From CAYTZH01 sp964442285 (GTDB lineage: Bacteria; Myxococcota_A; UBA9160; JAFDET01), in assembly GCA_964442285.1 (NCBI GenBank), contig CAYTZH010000005.1, forward strand, positions 88,665 to 152,664: DNA of 64,000 nt, given 5' to 3'. How positions within the stretch are numbered: position 1 is the first letter of the stretch; each line of letters opens with the position of its first letter. A program made the position numbers and the translations under genes. This document shows, one piece after another, positions 33,134-41,696 of this stretch. The notes beneath the pieces are model-generated. The model saw only the letters and a list, made by a program, of their open reading frames with translations, ran no database searches and was not told where the DNA came from.

Positions 33134-33954
33134 GACAGCTCGGCCAGCACCGCCTTCTCGAGCTTCTCGAGGTCCGTCCGGAGGACGCGGCGCAGGGCCC
33201 GGGAGAGGGAGCGCGAGCGCGCGAGGTTCTCGCACAGCTTGGCCAGGCGCGGCTCGCCGTGGCGGCGGGCCAGGTGCTCCACCACGGCGTAGGCCTGCAG
33301 GTACGCCACCGCGGCCTGCTGGGCCCCGAGACCCGAGAAGCTGGGGCCCGAGAGGGCGGCCAGGGGGATCCACTGGCCCGCGGCGACCGCCCGGCGCAGG
33401 TAGGCATGCTCGCCGGGCGACGGGTAGCGGATGCCGACGGCGCGGCGCTCGAACCACTCGGCCAGCCCCTCGTTCAGCCAGCCCGGGAAGGTGCCCGGCG
33501 GCGCCATCCGATCCAGGGCGGCGTGGACGTACTCGTGGTGGAGCGTCCGCACCAGCCCGCCGTCGACCCGGGTCCCGGAGCGGATGTGGAGGGCGCCGTC
33601 GAAGAAGCCCGCGGCCCGGAAGCGGAACAGCGCGGCGAAGTCCCGGTCGAAGACGCCGGCGTCGTAGACCACGGCGCGCACCGGCGCGTGGGGCCGCACG
33701 CCGAGCACGGCGTCGACCCGATCGTGGGCGTCCTCGAGGATCGCCAGGACGTCGAGCTCGAACTGGCGGGAGCCCCGCGGACCGGAGGTGCGGTCCAGGT
33801 CGACGTCCTGGAAGAGGATGAAGTGGGCGGAGCGGCGTTGGGAGAAGCGGCCGTCGGCGCCGTCGTCCCGCGCCGACGCACCGGCCACGAGCAGGAGCAG
33901 CCCGCAGACCACAACGCCCGCCCTTCGCCACCGCCACGCCCTTCGCCACGACAC
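33130..33954 (-). CDS. Secreted gluzincin-like metallopeptidase (peptidase MA-like)
   Basis: A 274-residue predicted zinc peptidase. An N-terminal signal peptide or anchor (AGVVVCGLLLLVAGASA, about 12-28) is followed by a domain containing the zinc motif HEYVH (140-144). Downstream WLNEGLAEWFERR (159-171) supplies the third glutamate ligand, as in the peptidase MA/DUF1570 group. Helical repeats (AYLQAYAVVEHLARRHGEPR) follow. It probably acts in the periplasm. GTG 33954 is chosen because GGGAGGG lies six bases upstream and it puts the hydrophobic segment at the N-terminus. A longer frame running into the divergent GST gene is not credible. Confidence 0.82.
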   Translation of the reverse strand: MSWRRAWRWRRAGVVVCGLLLLVAGASARDDGADGRFSQRRSAHFILFQDVDLDRTSGPRGSRQFELDVLAILEDAHDRVDAVLGVRPHAPVRAVVYDAGVFDRDFAALFRFRAAGFFDGALHIRSGTRVDGGLVRTLHHEYVHAALDRMAPPGTFPGWLNEGLAEWFERRAVGIRYPSPGEHAYLRRAVAAGQWIPLAALSGPSFSGLGAQQAAVAYLQAYAVVEHLARRHGEPRLAKLCENLARSRSLSRALRRVLRTDLEKLEKAVLAELS

Positions 33955-34044
33955 CGCGACCCTCCCCTGGCGCGCTCGCCGCGCCCGCGCCTCCGCCAAC
34001 GGACCCCGCCGCCCGGCGCCGGGTTCGCTCGCGCCCTCGGCAGC

Positions 34045-34050
34045 TAGGCT
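34045..34050 (+). promoter_or_regulatory. -10 box of the GST gene
   Basis: TAGGCT lies 19 bases before ATG 34070, which has a GGAGGA ribosome-binding site. The sequence TAGGCTCGCCGC is shared with the glnS promoter. Confidence 0.45.
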
Positions 34051-34069
34051 CGCCGCACTGGAGGATTCC

Positions 34070-34669
34070 ATGCTTCTCTACGACTTTCCCCCCGCCCCGA
34101 ATCCGACCAAGCTGCGGATCTACCTCGGCGAGAAGGGCCTCGAGGTCCCGCGCAGGTTGATCAACCTCGTGAAGGGCGAGCAGAACACCCCTGCGTTCCT
34201 GGCCCTGAACCCCCTCGGTGCGGTGCCCGTGCTGCAGCTCGACGACGGGAGCTGCCTGTGCGAATCCCTGGCGATCATCGAGTACCTGGAGGAGCTGCAC
34301 CCCGAGCCGCCGCTGATCGGTCGCGATCCCCTGGAGCGCGCGCGGGTCCGCGAGCTCGAGCGGACCCTCGACATCGGGGTGCTGATGCGGGTGGCCCGGA
34401 TCGTCCACAACACCCGCTCGCCCCTCGGCACCGCCGGGATTCCCGCCGTGGCGGAGCGGGATCGGGCCCGGCTCCCCCGGATCCTCGAGCTCGTCGACGC
34501 GCGGATCGGCGACCGGGCGTTCGTAGTGGGCGACGCGCCCACGATCGCCGACTGCACCCTGTTTGCCGGTCTCCGCTTCGCCGAGCTCGGCGGCGTGGAG
34601 ATCGATCCGCGCTTCGAGAACCTGCACCGCTGGTACGCGGGCTTCCAGAAGCGCCCGTCGGCGCTCTAG
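34070..34669 (+). CDS. Glutathione S-transferase family protein
   Basis: A 199-residue GST. The N-terminal thioredoxin-like domain (1-80) has LLYDFPPAPNPTKLRIYLGE, the cis-proline segment LGAVPVLQLDDGS and the glutathione-contacting ESLAIIEYLEE. The C-terminal all-helical domain has VVGDAPTIADCTLFAG with the conserved N-capping box and Asp. Likely cytosolic conjugation or detoxification; the catalytic residue (Ser/Cys versus Tyr) cannot be assigned safely. It is divergent from the metallopeptidase gene and followed by a diguanylate cyclase after 56 bases. Confidence 0.9.
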   Translation: MLLYDFPPAPNPTKLRIYLGEKGLEVPRRLINLVKGEQNTPAFLALNPLGAVPVLQLDDGSCLCESLAIIEYLEELHPEPPLIGRDPLERARVRELERTLDIGVLMRVARIVHNTRSPLGTAGIPAVAERDRARLPRILELVDARIGDRAFVVGDAPTIADCTLFAGLRFAELGGVEIDPRFENLHRWYAGFQKRPSAL

Positions 34670-34725
34670 CCGCCCTGGGGTCGATCCCCCTCATTCCGGG
34701 CCCCCGTTCGGCCGATGGACCCGGG

Positions 34726-36192
34726 GTGAACGACCACCCCCTCGCGCAGGTCTTCGCCGCGCGCATCGCCGCGGTCTTCCTGTTCCTCTCGGGACCCCTC
34801 GTCGTGGCGCTGGCGTTCCTGCGCAACGAGCCGGAAGCCGATCGGCAGCTCCTCTACGCCATCGGCGCGACGACCTCCCTGCTGGGGGTCGTCTGCTGGT
34901 TCCTGCCCTGGGGCCGTTGGCCCAAGAACGCGCTGTGGTCGATCGTGCTCGCGGCCCTGGCGGTCAAGACGGCCGGCAACATCGGGACCGGTGGGGATCC
35001 GTACACCTACTCGATCCACTACATCGTGCTCTACATGTGGATCGGCGCCGCGATGTCCCGGCGCGTTCTGCTGCTGAGCCTGCCCTTGGCGGCCGTCTCC
35101 TACGCCCTCCCGGTGCCGCTCCTGGGGCTTCCCCTCTCGGCGCTGAAGTCGGCCATCCTGGCACTCCCGGCCAGCCTCTTCGCGGGCTGGGTCGCGAACC
35201 TGCTGGTCACGCGCGCGGCCCAGGCCGAGCGCGAGAGCACCGCCCGGGCCGAGCGGATGGCCTCCCTGGTGGAGGTCACCTTCGCACTGGTCGCCTGCCA
35301 CAAGGAGCAGGAGCTGGCACATCTCGCCGCCCTCGCCGCCAGCGACCTCTACGGGAGCCCGCGCTGCCGGCTGCTGCTCCTCGACGCCCAGGGTCGGCTC
35401 TCCCAGGCGGCCCATCTGAGCTGGCCCGAGTCGGCGGGGGCGTTCGACGAGCGCACCGGGGACCTGCTGGTGGAGGCGGTTCGCGCCCCCCGGCGGGACC
35501 TGCGCGATCCCACCTGGCTCGCGTCGCTCGCCGCCGCGGCGGGACAGCGGGCGATCGAGGCGATCCCTCTCCGCGGCACCCACGAGGGCCTCGGCGTGCT
35601 GGTCCTCGGCTTCGACGCCCCGTCGCCCGCCCCCGACCGCTTCACGGTGTACGCCGGGCGCATGCTCGCCACCCAGGCCGCCCTCGGCTTCGAGCGGATC
35701 TGGCTGGAGGAGACCCTGCGGCGCGAGTCCCTGAGCGATCCCCTCACGCGGCTCGGCAACCGACGCAAGGCCATGACCGCCCTCGAGGGCCTGGAGCCCG
35801 ATGGCGGCGTGGCGCTGATCGACCTCGACCACTTCAAGCGGGTGAACGACACCTACGGCCACGCCGCCGGAGACCGTGTGCTCCGCTCCCTGGCGGACTT
35901 CCTGTGCACCTCGCTGCGGCCGCCGGACGAGGTCTTCCGGCTCGGCGGCGAGGAGTTCCTCGTCCTGCTCCCCGGCGTGGGCGAGGCCGCGGGCGACGTC
36001 ATGCGCCGGGTCCAGGAGCGTTGGCGGGCCCAGGGTCGGGTGACCACGTTCAGCGCCGGCGTGGCCCTGCACCGGCCCGGCGAGTCTCCGGACGAGATCC
36101 TCGCCCGGGCCGACGCGGCGCTCTACACCGCCAAGCGCGCCGGCCGCGACCGCGTGGTCCTCGACGGAGAGCGGGCGACCGCGGCGAGCTAG
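34726..36192 (+). CDS. Membrane GAF-GGDEF diguanylate cyclase
   Basis: A 488-residue c-di-GMP synthase. Six or so TM segments (about 10-165) form an MASE-like membrane input. A GAF-like cytoplasmic domain (about 180-325, ELAHLAALAASDLYGSPRC) and a GGDEF domain (about 330-485) follow. The active-site motif is GGEEF in VFRLGGEEFLVLLPG (near 405). SDPLTRLGNRR and LIDLDHFKRVNDTYGHAAGD are the usual GGDEF landmarks. No RxxD inhibitory site is evident just upstream of GGEEF. Start is GTG with a weak ribosome-binding site. It shares a CTAG with the convergent CMD gene. Confidence 0.93.
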   Translation: MNDHPLAQVFAARIAAVFLFLSGPLVVALAFLRNEPEADRQLLYAIGATTSLLGVVCWFLPWGRWPKNALWSIVLAALAVKTAGNIGTGGDPYTYSIHYIVLYMWIGAAMSRRVLLLSLPLAAVSYALPVPLLGLPLSALKSAILALPASLFAGWVANLLVTRAAQAERESTARAERMASLVEVTFALVACHKEQELAHLAALAASDLYGSPRCRLLLLDAQGRLSQAAHLSWPESAGAFDERTGDLLVEAVRAPRRDLRDPTWLASLAAAAGQRAIEAIPLRGTHEGLGVLVLGFDAPSPAPDRFTVYAGRMLATQAALGFERIWLEETLRRESLSDPLTRLGNRRKAMTALEGLEPDGGVALIDLDHFKRVNDTYGHAAGDRVLRSLADFLCTSLRPPDEVFRLGGEEFLVLLPGVGEAAGDVMRRVQERWRAQGRVTTFSAGVALHRPGESPDEILARADAALYTAKRAGRDRVVLDGERATAAS

Positions 36193-36806
36193 CCCGGTCG
36201 CGGCGCATCGGGGTGGCCGGACCGCGGCGCGTCCGCCTCGCAGCCCGCGCGCTCCGGGAAGGGGACGGCCCAGGGCTCGCCCGCCACCCGAGCGCCGTTC
36301 GCCACGAAGGCGATCCCGTGATACCAGCCGACGAGCACCAGCAGCTCCAGGAGCGTCTCGGGGCCGTAGTGCCCAGCGAGGGCCGTCCACAGCGGGTTGG
36401 AGACCCGGGCGCTGTCGTGGAGCTCGTCCACGAGCCGGATCAGCAGCGCCTCCCGGCCGCTCCACGCCTCCGGGCCCGCCGCCACCGTGGCGGTCAGGGC
36501 CTCGCGCCCGAGGCCGGCCTTCGGACCGAACGAGGCCGCGTGCACACCCCACTCGTAGGCGCAGTCGCAGCGGGCGCAGACCCGGTGGATGACGATCTCG
36601 CGCTCGCGCAGGGAGAGCGAGAGGCGTCGGCTCAGGAGAAGCCGCCCCAGCTCCCGCATGGCCCGGGCGAGGGGCAGATTCCGGCCCAGCGTGCGGAAGA
36701 GGGCGAGGGGTTCGATCGGGGCGCCGGGCGGCATCCAGCGGGCGAGCTCCTCGGCGAGCTCGGGCGGGTGGGGCGGCTCGGCCGGGTCGATCCGGGGGGT
36801 GGTCAT
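36189..36806 (-). CDS. Carboxymuconolactone decarboxylase/AhpD-like protein
   Basis: A 205-residue CMD-superfamily protein. The conserved core reads LSLREREIVIHRVCARCDCA followed by YEWGVHAASFGPKAGL (about 72-107), the motif family with Cys, Tyr-Glu-Trp and His. It likely acts as a peroxidatic or redox protein, or on a small acid; no specific substrate can be assigned. GGAGGAG precedes ATG 36806. Its TATAGA -10 box (36843-36848) sits inside the first of two HxlR-type operators, so expression is likely controlled by the divergent regulator. Confidence 0.85.
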   Translation of the reverse strand: MTTPRIDPAEPPHPPELAEELARWMPPGAPIEPLALFRTLGRNLPLARAMRELGRLLLSRRLSLSLREREIVIHRVCARCDCAYEWGVHAASFGPKAGLGREALTATVAAGPEAWSGREALLIRLVDELHDSARVSNPLWTALAGHYGPETLLELLVLVGWYHGIAFVANGARVAGEPWAVPFPERAGCEADAPRSGHPDAPRPG

Positions 36807-36833
36807 GGGGCTCCTCCAGGGGTGGGTCCGTTT

Positions 36834-36884
36834 GCTACGGTTTCTATAGCAGGCAGGGTCCGGCAGCGCTACGAAATTCGTAGC
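36834..36884. promoter_or_regulatory. Two 17-bp HxlR-type operators in a divergent promoter
   Basis: GCTACGGTTTCTATAGC (36834-36850) and GCTACGAAATTCGTAGC (36868-36884) share the GCTACG...TAGC frame and start 34 bases apart, about three helical turns. The second is a perfect inverted repeat, extending to ten-base arms at 36866-36886. The first covers the minus-strand -10 box of the CMD gene. The second precedes a TATCCG box (36903-36908) for hxlR, allowing autoregulation. Confidence 0.7.
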
Positions 36885-36905
36885 GCCCGGCGATCCGACT
36901 GGTAT

Positions 36906-36923
36906 CCGGCCGTCATCGGCCGG
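36906..36923 (+). other. Hairpin in the hxlR leader
   Basis: CCGGCCG-TCAT-CGGCCGG forms a seven-base-pair stem with a four-base loop, 20 bases before the ATG. It could affect translation of the regulator. Confidence 0.4.
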
Positions 36924-36943
36924 TCGTGGGGGGACAGGGCGAA

Positions 36944-37294
36944 ATGGCGGAGGAGCGGGTGCGGCCCGGGCGGCCGGTGCGCGGGTCGCGGACCGGCCGA
37001 CCGATCATGGCCGCCCTCGATCTGCTGGGTCGGCGCTGGTGCCTGCGGGTGCTCTGGGAGCTGCGCGAGGGACCGCTGACCTTCCGGGAGCTGCGCCGAC
37101 GCTGCGACGACGCCTCGCCCTCGGTCCTGAACACCCGCCTGGGGGAGCTGCGCGAGGCCGGTGTCGTCTCCCATGCCGAGTCGGCCGGCTACGCCCTGAC
37201 CGACGAGGGCTGGCGGCTGCTGGAGGTGCTGGCTCCCCTGGACCTCTGGGCGCGTCGCTGGGCGCGCCGGATCTCCCGTACCCTCCCGGAATGA
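36944..37294 (+). CDS. HxlR-family winged-helix regulator
   Basis: A 116-residue one-domain HxlR/MarR-like regulator. The winged helix runs IMAALDLLGRRWCLRVLWEL, REGPLTFRELRRR, DASPSVLNTRLGELREAGVV, then the wing SHAESAGYALTDEGWRLLEVL. The cysteine in RRWCLRVLW is at the place where redox-sensing members such as HypR/QorR carry a sensor cysteine, so thiol or quinone sensing is plausible. It probably binds the paired 17-bp repeats upstream and controls itself and the CMD gene. ATG 36944 is preferred to an upstream GTG at 36926. The stop overlaps the next start (ATGA). Confidence 0.88.
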   Translation: MAEERVRPGRPVRGSRTGRPIMAALDLLGRRWCLRVLWELREGPLTFRELRRRCDDASPSVLNTRLGELREAGVVSHAESAGYALTDEGWRLLEVLAPLDLWARRWARRISRTLPE

Positions 37295-37332
37295 CGCCCC
37301 TGACCCCGGCAATGACGCCCCTGACCCGCCAG
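37291..37332 (+). repeat. 21-bp tandem duplication of the start region
   Basis: ATGACGCCCCTGACCC occurs at 37291 and again at 37312 in the same frame, duplicating the start codon of the lyase-like gene. Confidence 0.85.
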
Positions 37333-38979
37333 GCCGTGATCGCCTGGCTCGACGACTTCGCCCTCGCCACCCGGCGCTGGCAGGCACGCGGAGACGACGG
37401 CTCGCTGGCCTGCCCGGTCGCCCGGATCTCTCACCAGTGGACAGAGTTCTTCGCGCTGCCCGTGGCCGTGGATGCCCTGCGCCGGCGTTCCGGGGCCGAG
37501 CGCCGTGCGCTGGTGCTGGGTCTCGTCGACTTCCTGGGGGCGGTGCAGCGCCCGGACGGGACCTTCGACGCGGGCTTCTGCGGCGACCTGTGCCAGCCGT
37601 GCAACGCCGCCTTCGCCCTGCGCCCCCTGGCGACGGCCCTGGCGGACTGGCCCGCCGACCTGGACGGAGCGCGTCGGCAGCGCCTGGCCGAGGTCCTGGC
37701 CCGGGCGGCCGCCGCCAGCGCCGACGGGGGCATGAATACGGCCAACCACCGTTGGGTGGCCGCCGGAGGGCTGGCCCACGCCGCCCGGGTGCTGGGACGG
37801 GAAGACCTGGGCCTCGCGGCAGATGCCTGGACCCGGGCCGAGATCGACATCGACGCCGACGGAGCGTACTCCGAAGGCTCGCCCAAGTACGCCCTGGTGA
37901 GCAACGACGCCTTCCTCGACCTCGAGGCCCTGCGCGGTCGCAGCGACCTGGGCGCGCTCGCGCGCCGCAGCCTCGGCTACCTGCGGGCGGTGGCCCTGCC
38001 CGACGGCGAGTTCGCCGCCGTGGGGAGCGTCCGCTACGACACCGACGGCTCGACCGATGGCTACGCCCGGGCGGCCTGGGTGTTCGCCCGGCTCGGCGAG
38101 CACGCGCTGGCGCGCCGCGGCCTCGCGAAGCTGTGGGGCGCCCGCTCGGCCCCGGGCCTGGTGGCGCCCCACGTCTACCCGCCCCTGGGCGCCCCGCCCA
38201 AGGCAAAGCTCTATCCCTCCGTGGTGTCGGCGATCAGCGCCGACTGCCTGCTCCGCTGGTCTCGCGTGGCGGAGGACCCCGGGACCTCCGAGCCGCAGCC
38301 CGTGGCCGAGCGTCGCGACTACCTGCCGGGAAGCGGCCTCTTCGTCTACACCGCGGGTCGCTTCGCGCTGGCTGCCGGGCCGGGCCCGAACCTCTTCGAG
38401 ATCCAGTGGGGCGAGACGGTGCTCGAGGGAGCCCGGCTGCTGGTGCAGGCCACCGGCTGGAACGCGCTCTACACCGTGACGCAGCGGCCGACGGAGCGGG
38501 GCGTGGCGCTGGATCTCTCTTCCGCTCCCGGCAGCGACGAGATCCGCCTGCCCCAGTTCCTGCGCGAGGAGCCCGGCGTGCGCCGCCCCGGCTGGCCGGT
38601 CTCCCCGGCCCGGGCACGGCTCGCGCTCTCGGCAGGCCCCGGGGCCGCCGCCGCGCTCGAGGTCGAGATGGACGGGGTGCCCGGCTCCCACGGCCTCCTC
38701 GAGCTGGCGGCCCGGCCGGACCAGGCCCTCTTCGACGTCGACGGCGTCCGGCAGACCGCCCCGTACGCCGCGCCGCCGACCGGACACCTGACCCTCGCGG
38801 GACCGGGTCCCGAGCGGCTGCACGTCGCGCACGCAGGGGGCTCGGGACACGCGCTCCAGGTGGCGCCCTACGGCTACGGCGTCGGCGACGACCTGTGGAC
38901 GCCGAGCTTCTCGCCACTCCCGATCCGGATCGGGCTGCGCCTGCCCGCCCACCTCCGCCTGCAGCTCCGGGCCGACTGA
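37291..38979 (+). CDS. Alpha/alpha-toroid protein, heparinase-like polysaccharide lyase candidate
   Basis: A 562-residue protein. The N-terminal two thirds are helical with motifs of toroid lyases and related glycan enzymes (MNTANHRWVAAGGLAHAARV, DGAYSEGSPKYALVSNDAFL). The C-terminal third is beta-rich (TGHLTLAGPGPERLHVAHAG), as in heparinase II/III-like or DUF2264-like proteins. No signal peptide, so it may act on imported oligosaccharides; the specific substrate is unknown. The ATG overlaps the HxlR stop. The first seven codons are nearly duplicated, giving MTPLTPAMTPLTRQ, so translation could also begin at the second ATG (37312). Confidence 0.6.
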   Translation: MTPLTPAMTPLTRQAVIAWLDDFALATRRWQARGDDGSLACPVARISHQWTEFFALPVAVDALRRRSGAERRALVLGLVDFLGAVQRPDGTFDAGFCGDLCQPCNAAFALRPLATALADWPADLDGARRQRLAEVLARAAAASADGGMNTANHRWVAAGGLAHAARVLGREDLGLAADAWTRAEIDIDADGAYSEGSPKYALVSNDAFLDLEALRGRSDLGALARRSLGYLRAVALPDGEFAAVGSVRYDTDGSTDGYARAAWVFARLGEHALARRGLAKLWGARSAPGLVAPHVYPPLGAPPKAKLYPSVVSAISADCLLRWSRVAEDPGTSEPQPVAERRDYLPGSGLFVYTAGRFALAAGPGPNLFEIQWGETVLEGARLLVQATGWNALYTVTQRPTERGVALDLSSAPGSDEIRLPQFLREEPGVRRPGWPVSPARARLALSAGPGAAAALEVEMDGVPGSHGLLELAARPDQALFDVDGVRQTAPYAAPPTGHLTLAGPGPERLHVAHAGGSGHALQVAPYGYGVGDDLWTPSFSPLPIRIGLRLPAHLRLQLRAD

Positions 38980-39045
38980 GGGCCGCCTCGTGGGACGGCC
39001 GGGGAGGGTCGGACCGCACCCCGCTGCGCCCGGGACCGCACCCGG

Positions 39046-39051
39046 TAGAAT
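39046..39051 (+). promoter_or_regulatory. -10 box of the Sel1-SPOR gene
   Basis: TAGAAT lies 26 bases before GTG 39078, with GGGGAGG as the ribosome-binding site. It separates this gene from the lyase-like gene 98 bases upstream. Confidence 0.45.
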
Positions 39052-39077
39052 GCCCGGACCCGTTGGGGAGGCGACCC

Positions 39078-40163
39078 GTGAGAGCGACTCGAGCCGGACT
39101 GCTCGCGCTCCTGATGAGTCTGACCCTGCCCGTCGCGGCCCTGGCCTCGGCGTTCGATGAGGGTCTGGCCGCCTACGAACGCGGAGACTACGCGGCCGCC
39201 CTGTCCCTGTGGCTTCCCCTGGCGGAGAAGGGGGATGCCCACGCCCAGGCCAACGTGGCGCTGCTCTACCTGCGCGGCGACGGCGTGGCCCAGGATCGCG
39301 AGGCGGCGGCCCGCTGGTACCGGCGCGCGGCCGAGCGGGGCAACACCGTCGCCCAGGACAACCTCGGCGTGATGTACCACCGCGGCCACGGCGTGGACCA
39401 GGACGACGCGAAGGCCGCGTACTGGATCGGCCGGGCGGCGCGGGCCGGGGATCCCGCCGCCCAGCTCCACCTGGGCCAGCTCTACGCCGAGGGGCTCGGG
39501 GTGGCGCAGGACGACGCGGAGGCCGCGAACTGGTGGAAGGAGGCCGCCGAGCAGGGCGAGTCGGTGGCCCAGGCCAACCTGGGCTTCCTCCACCGGGCGG
39601 GACGCGGCGTTCCGCAGGACGATGTCGAGGCGTACATCTGGCTGCACCTGGCTGCGGAGCAGGGTGTCGAGCGGGCGGCCGCCGAGCGGGACCGGCTCGT
39701 CGGCGAGCTGACGCCGGAGCAGCGCGCCCGGGCCGACCTCCGGGCCGATCAGCGGGCTCGCCTGGTGCGCCGGCCCCCCGAGGCCCGGGTCTCCCCGAGC
39801 GACCTGCAGGTTGCGTCGAAGCTGCCCACCCTGGGGCCCGTGCCCCCCACCCCCGAGCCCGCGCCGCCCCCGGTGGCCGCGGCACCGGCACCCCCGCCTG
39901 CGCCGCGGCCCGCCGGCCCGACTCGCGTCCAGCTGGCCTCGCTGCGCTCGGCGAGCGACGCCCGCCACGAGTGGGCGCGGCTCCAGCGGGCCTACGCCGA
40001 CCTGCTCGGGGGCCGCGAGCTGCACCTGCAGCAGGTCGTTCTGGCGGACAGCACCTACTATCGGGTGCAGACCGGCGGGTTCCCCGACGCCGCTGACGCC
40101 GGCGCCTTCTGCGCGAGCCTGCGGGCTCGCGGCCAAGCCTGTCTGATCGTGACACCTCGCTGA
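39078..40163 (+). CDS. Secreted Sel1-repeat protein with SPOR domain
   Basis: A 361-residue protein. Signal peptide: GLLALLMSLTLPVAALASA (about 7-25). Four to five Sel1-type TPRs run from about 28 to 205 (AQANVALLYLRGDGVAQDRE, AQDNLGVMYHRGHGVDQDDA, AQLHLGQLYAEGLGVAQDDA, AQANLGFLHRAGRGVPQDDV). A Pro-rich linker (about 255-285) leads to a C-terminal SPOR domain (RVQLASLRSASDARHEWARL, YYRVQTGGFPDAADA) that typically binds denuded glycan at division sites. It is probably a periplasmic or outer-membrane envelope protein. GTG start with GGGGAGG. Confidence 0.9.
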   Translation: MRATRAGLLALLMSLTLPVAALASAFDEGLAAYERGDYAAALSLWLPLAEKGDAHAQANVALLYLRGDGVAQDREAAARWYRRAAERGNTVAQDNLGVMYHRGHGVDQDDAKAAYWIGRAARAGDPAAQLHLGQLYAEGLGVAQDDAEAANWWKEAAEQGESVAQANLGFLHRAGRGVPQDDVEAYIWLHLAAEQGVERAAAERDRLVGELTPEQRARADLRADQRARLVRRPPEARVSPSDLQVASKLPTLGPVPPTPEPAPPPVAAAPAPPPAPRPAGPTRVQLASLRSASDARHEWARLQRAYADLLGGRELHLQQVVLADSTYYRVQTGGFPDAADAGAFCASLRARGQACLIVTPR

Positions 40164-40193
40164 GTCCCGGGACGACCTCGGTTGGGAAGCTCT

Positions 40194-40227
40194 CGGGTTC
40201 CGCCGATGAGTCCCGGGTGGGAACCCG
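40194..40227 (+). other. Hairpin upstream of the glycosyltransferase
   Basis: CGGGTTCC (40194-40201) pairs with GGAACCCG (40220-40227) across an 18-base loop. A GAGTCCCGGG decamer occurs both before the hairpin and inside the loop. No T-tract follows, so it is not a classical terminator; it may be a leader structure. Confidence 0.4.
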
Positions 40228-40240
40228 CGAAGGTCGCTCC

Positions 40241-41659
40241 GTGAGCGCGTCACTGCTCCACGACTCCGTGGCGCCCGGGGACACCCGCCGGCGGCTGCTG
40301 CTGCTCTCCTATCACTTCCCGCCCGGCGGGCTCGCCGGGGCCCTGCGCTGGCAGAAGCTCGCCCGCTTTGCGGCGGAGCGCGGCTGGGGCCTCGACGTGG
40401 TGGCGGCCCACCCGAGCGAGCTGCCGGTGGTGGATCCGGCGCGGCTCGAGGCGCTGCCCGGGGGCGTCCGCGTCTACGGGGTCCGTCGTCCGCCGCTGCT
40501 CCGAGAGCATCCGGAGCGCTGGCTGATCGCCCTGGCGCGTCGGGTGCGCCGGGGCGGCTCGCTCGCGGTCGGCGATGCCGGGACGGCGGAGGGCGAGGAC
40601 CCCGCCACCACCGCGGCGCTCTCGCGGGCCTCCCTGCGCGACCAGCTCACCCCGACGGGTCTCGTCCGGGCCTGGAGCGCCTCCCTGGAGTACGCCCGGG
40701 AGAAGCGCTGGGCGCGCGAGGCGGCGCGGGTCGGTCGCGGGCTGCTCGCCTCGGGCCGACACCGTCTGGTGGTCTCCTGCGGGCCGCCCCACATGGCCCA
40801 CGAAGGCGCGCGCGGGCTCGCCGCGGCGGCGGGGCTGCCGCTGGTCGTCGACCTGCGCGACCCGTGGAGCCTCGTGGAGCGCCTGCCGGTGGAGGTGGCG
40901 AGCCCGGTCTGGCTCTGGCTCGCGCGACGCTACGAGCGTCGCGTGGTGGAGGCGGCCGCCCTCGTCGTGCTGAACACCCCCCGCGCGCTGCAGGCGATGC
41001 AGCGCGCGCACCCGACCCACGCGGAGCGGATGCTCGCGGTGCTCAACGGCTGGGACGACGACACCTTGCCTGCGTGCCCCGCCCCCGCCGACGGTTGCTT
41101 CCGGATCGCCTATCTCGGCACGGTGTATCTCGACCGCGACCCGCGCCCGTTCCTGCGGGCCGCCGGTCGCCTGGTACGGGAGCTCGGGCTCGAGCCCCGG
41201 GCGCTCGACATCGCCTTCATGGGCGACGCGACCCACTTCGGCACGATCCGGACCGAGGAGCTCGCCGCCGCCGAGGGTCTCGCGGCGCACTTCCGCGTGC
41301 TCCCGGCCCGTCCCCACGACGAGGCCATGCGCTTCCTGGCCGGGGCGCAGATGCTGCTGTCCCTTCCCCAGGACAGCCACATGGCCGTGCCGTCCAAGGT
41401 CTACGAGTACCTGCGCTTCCCCGCCTGGCTCCTCGCCTTGTGCGACGCCGAGAGCGCGTCGGCCCAGGTCCTGGCCGGCACCGGGGCCGACGTGGTTCCG
41501 CCCGCCGACGAGGAGGCCATCTACGGGGTCCTGCGCGAGCGCTTCCTCGCCCATCGCCGCGGCGAGGCGCCACCCCCCCTGACCCGCGACCCGCGCTTCT
41601 CCCGCCGCGCCCAGGCCCAGACGCTCTTCGACGCCATCGAGCGGGTCGTCGCCGGCTGA
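40241..41659 (+). CDS. Glycosyltransferase, GT4-like (GT-B fold)
   Basis: A 472-residue predicted GT-B glycosyltransferase. The N-terminal domain begins LLLLSYHFPPGGLAGALRWQ, as in GT4 enzymes. The C-terminal domain has FRIAYLGTVYLDRDPRPFLR and the donor-binding-like VPSKVYEYLRFPAWLLALCD segment. The middle has DLRDPWSLVERLPVE. Donor and acceptor cannot be named. It is separated from the other glycan genes by the ABC exporter. GTG 40241 has GAAGG at suitable distance; GTG 40217, eight codons upstream, is the alternative and lies inside a predicted hairpin. Confidence 0.85.
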   Translation: MSASLLHDSVAPGDTRRRLLLLSYHFPPGGLAGALRWQKLARFAAERGWGLDVVAAHPSELPVVDPARLEALPGGVRVYGVRRPPLLREHPERWLIALARRVRRGGSLAVGDAGTAEGEDPATTAALSRASLRDQLTPTGLVRAWSASLEYAREKRWAREAARVGRGLLASGRHRLVVSCGPPHMAHEGARGLAAAAGLPLVVDLRDPWSLVERLPVEVASPVWLWLARRYERRVVEAAALVVLNTPRALQAMQRAHPTHAERMLAVLNGWDDDTLPACPAPADGCFRIAYLGTVYLDRDPRPFLRAAGRLVRELGLEPRALDIAFMGDATHFGTIRTEELAAAEGLAAHFRVLPARPHDEAMRFLAGAQMLLSLPQDSHMAVPSKVYEYLRFPAWLLALCDAESASAQVLAGTGADVVPPADEEAIYGVLRERFLAHRRGEAPPPLTRDPRFSRRAQAQTLFDAIERVVAG

Positions 41660-41696
41660 CGGCCGGACGACACTGGGTTCCGCTCGGGGGGGCCGG

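Noticed and set aside
33955..34071. Longer N-terminus for the metallopeptidase reaching into the divergent GST gene
   Set aside because: It would bury the signal peptide behind 39 Arg/Ala-rich residues and overlap the GST start; GTG 33954 has a good ribosome-binding site.
40164..40240. Riboswitch or terminator upstream of the glycosyltransferase
   Set aside because: Only one 8-bp stem with a large loop is visible, with no T-tract and no recognisable aptamer features.
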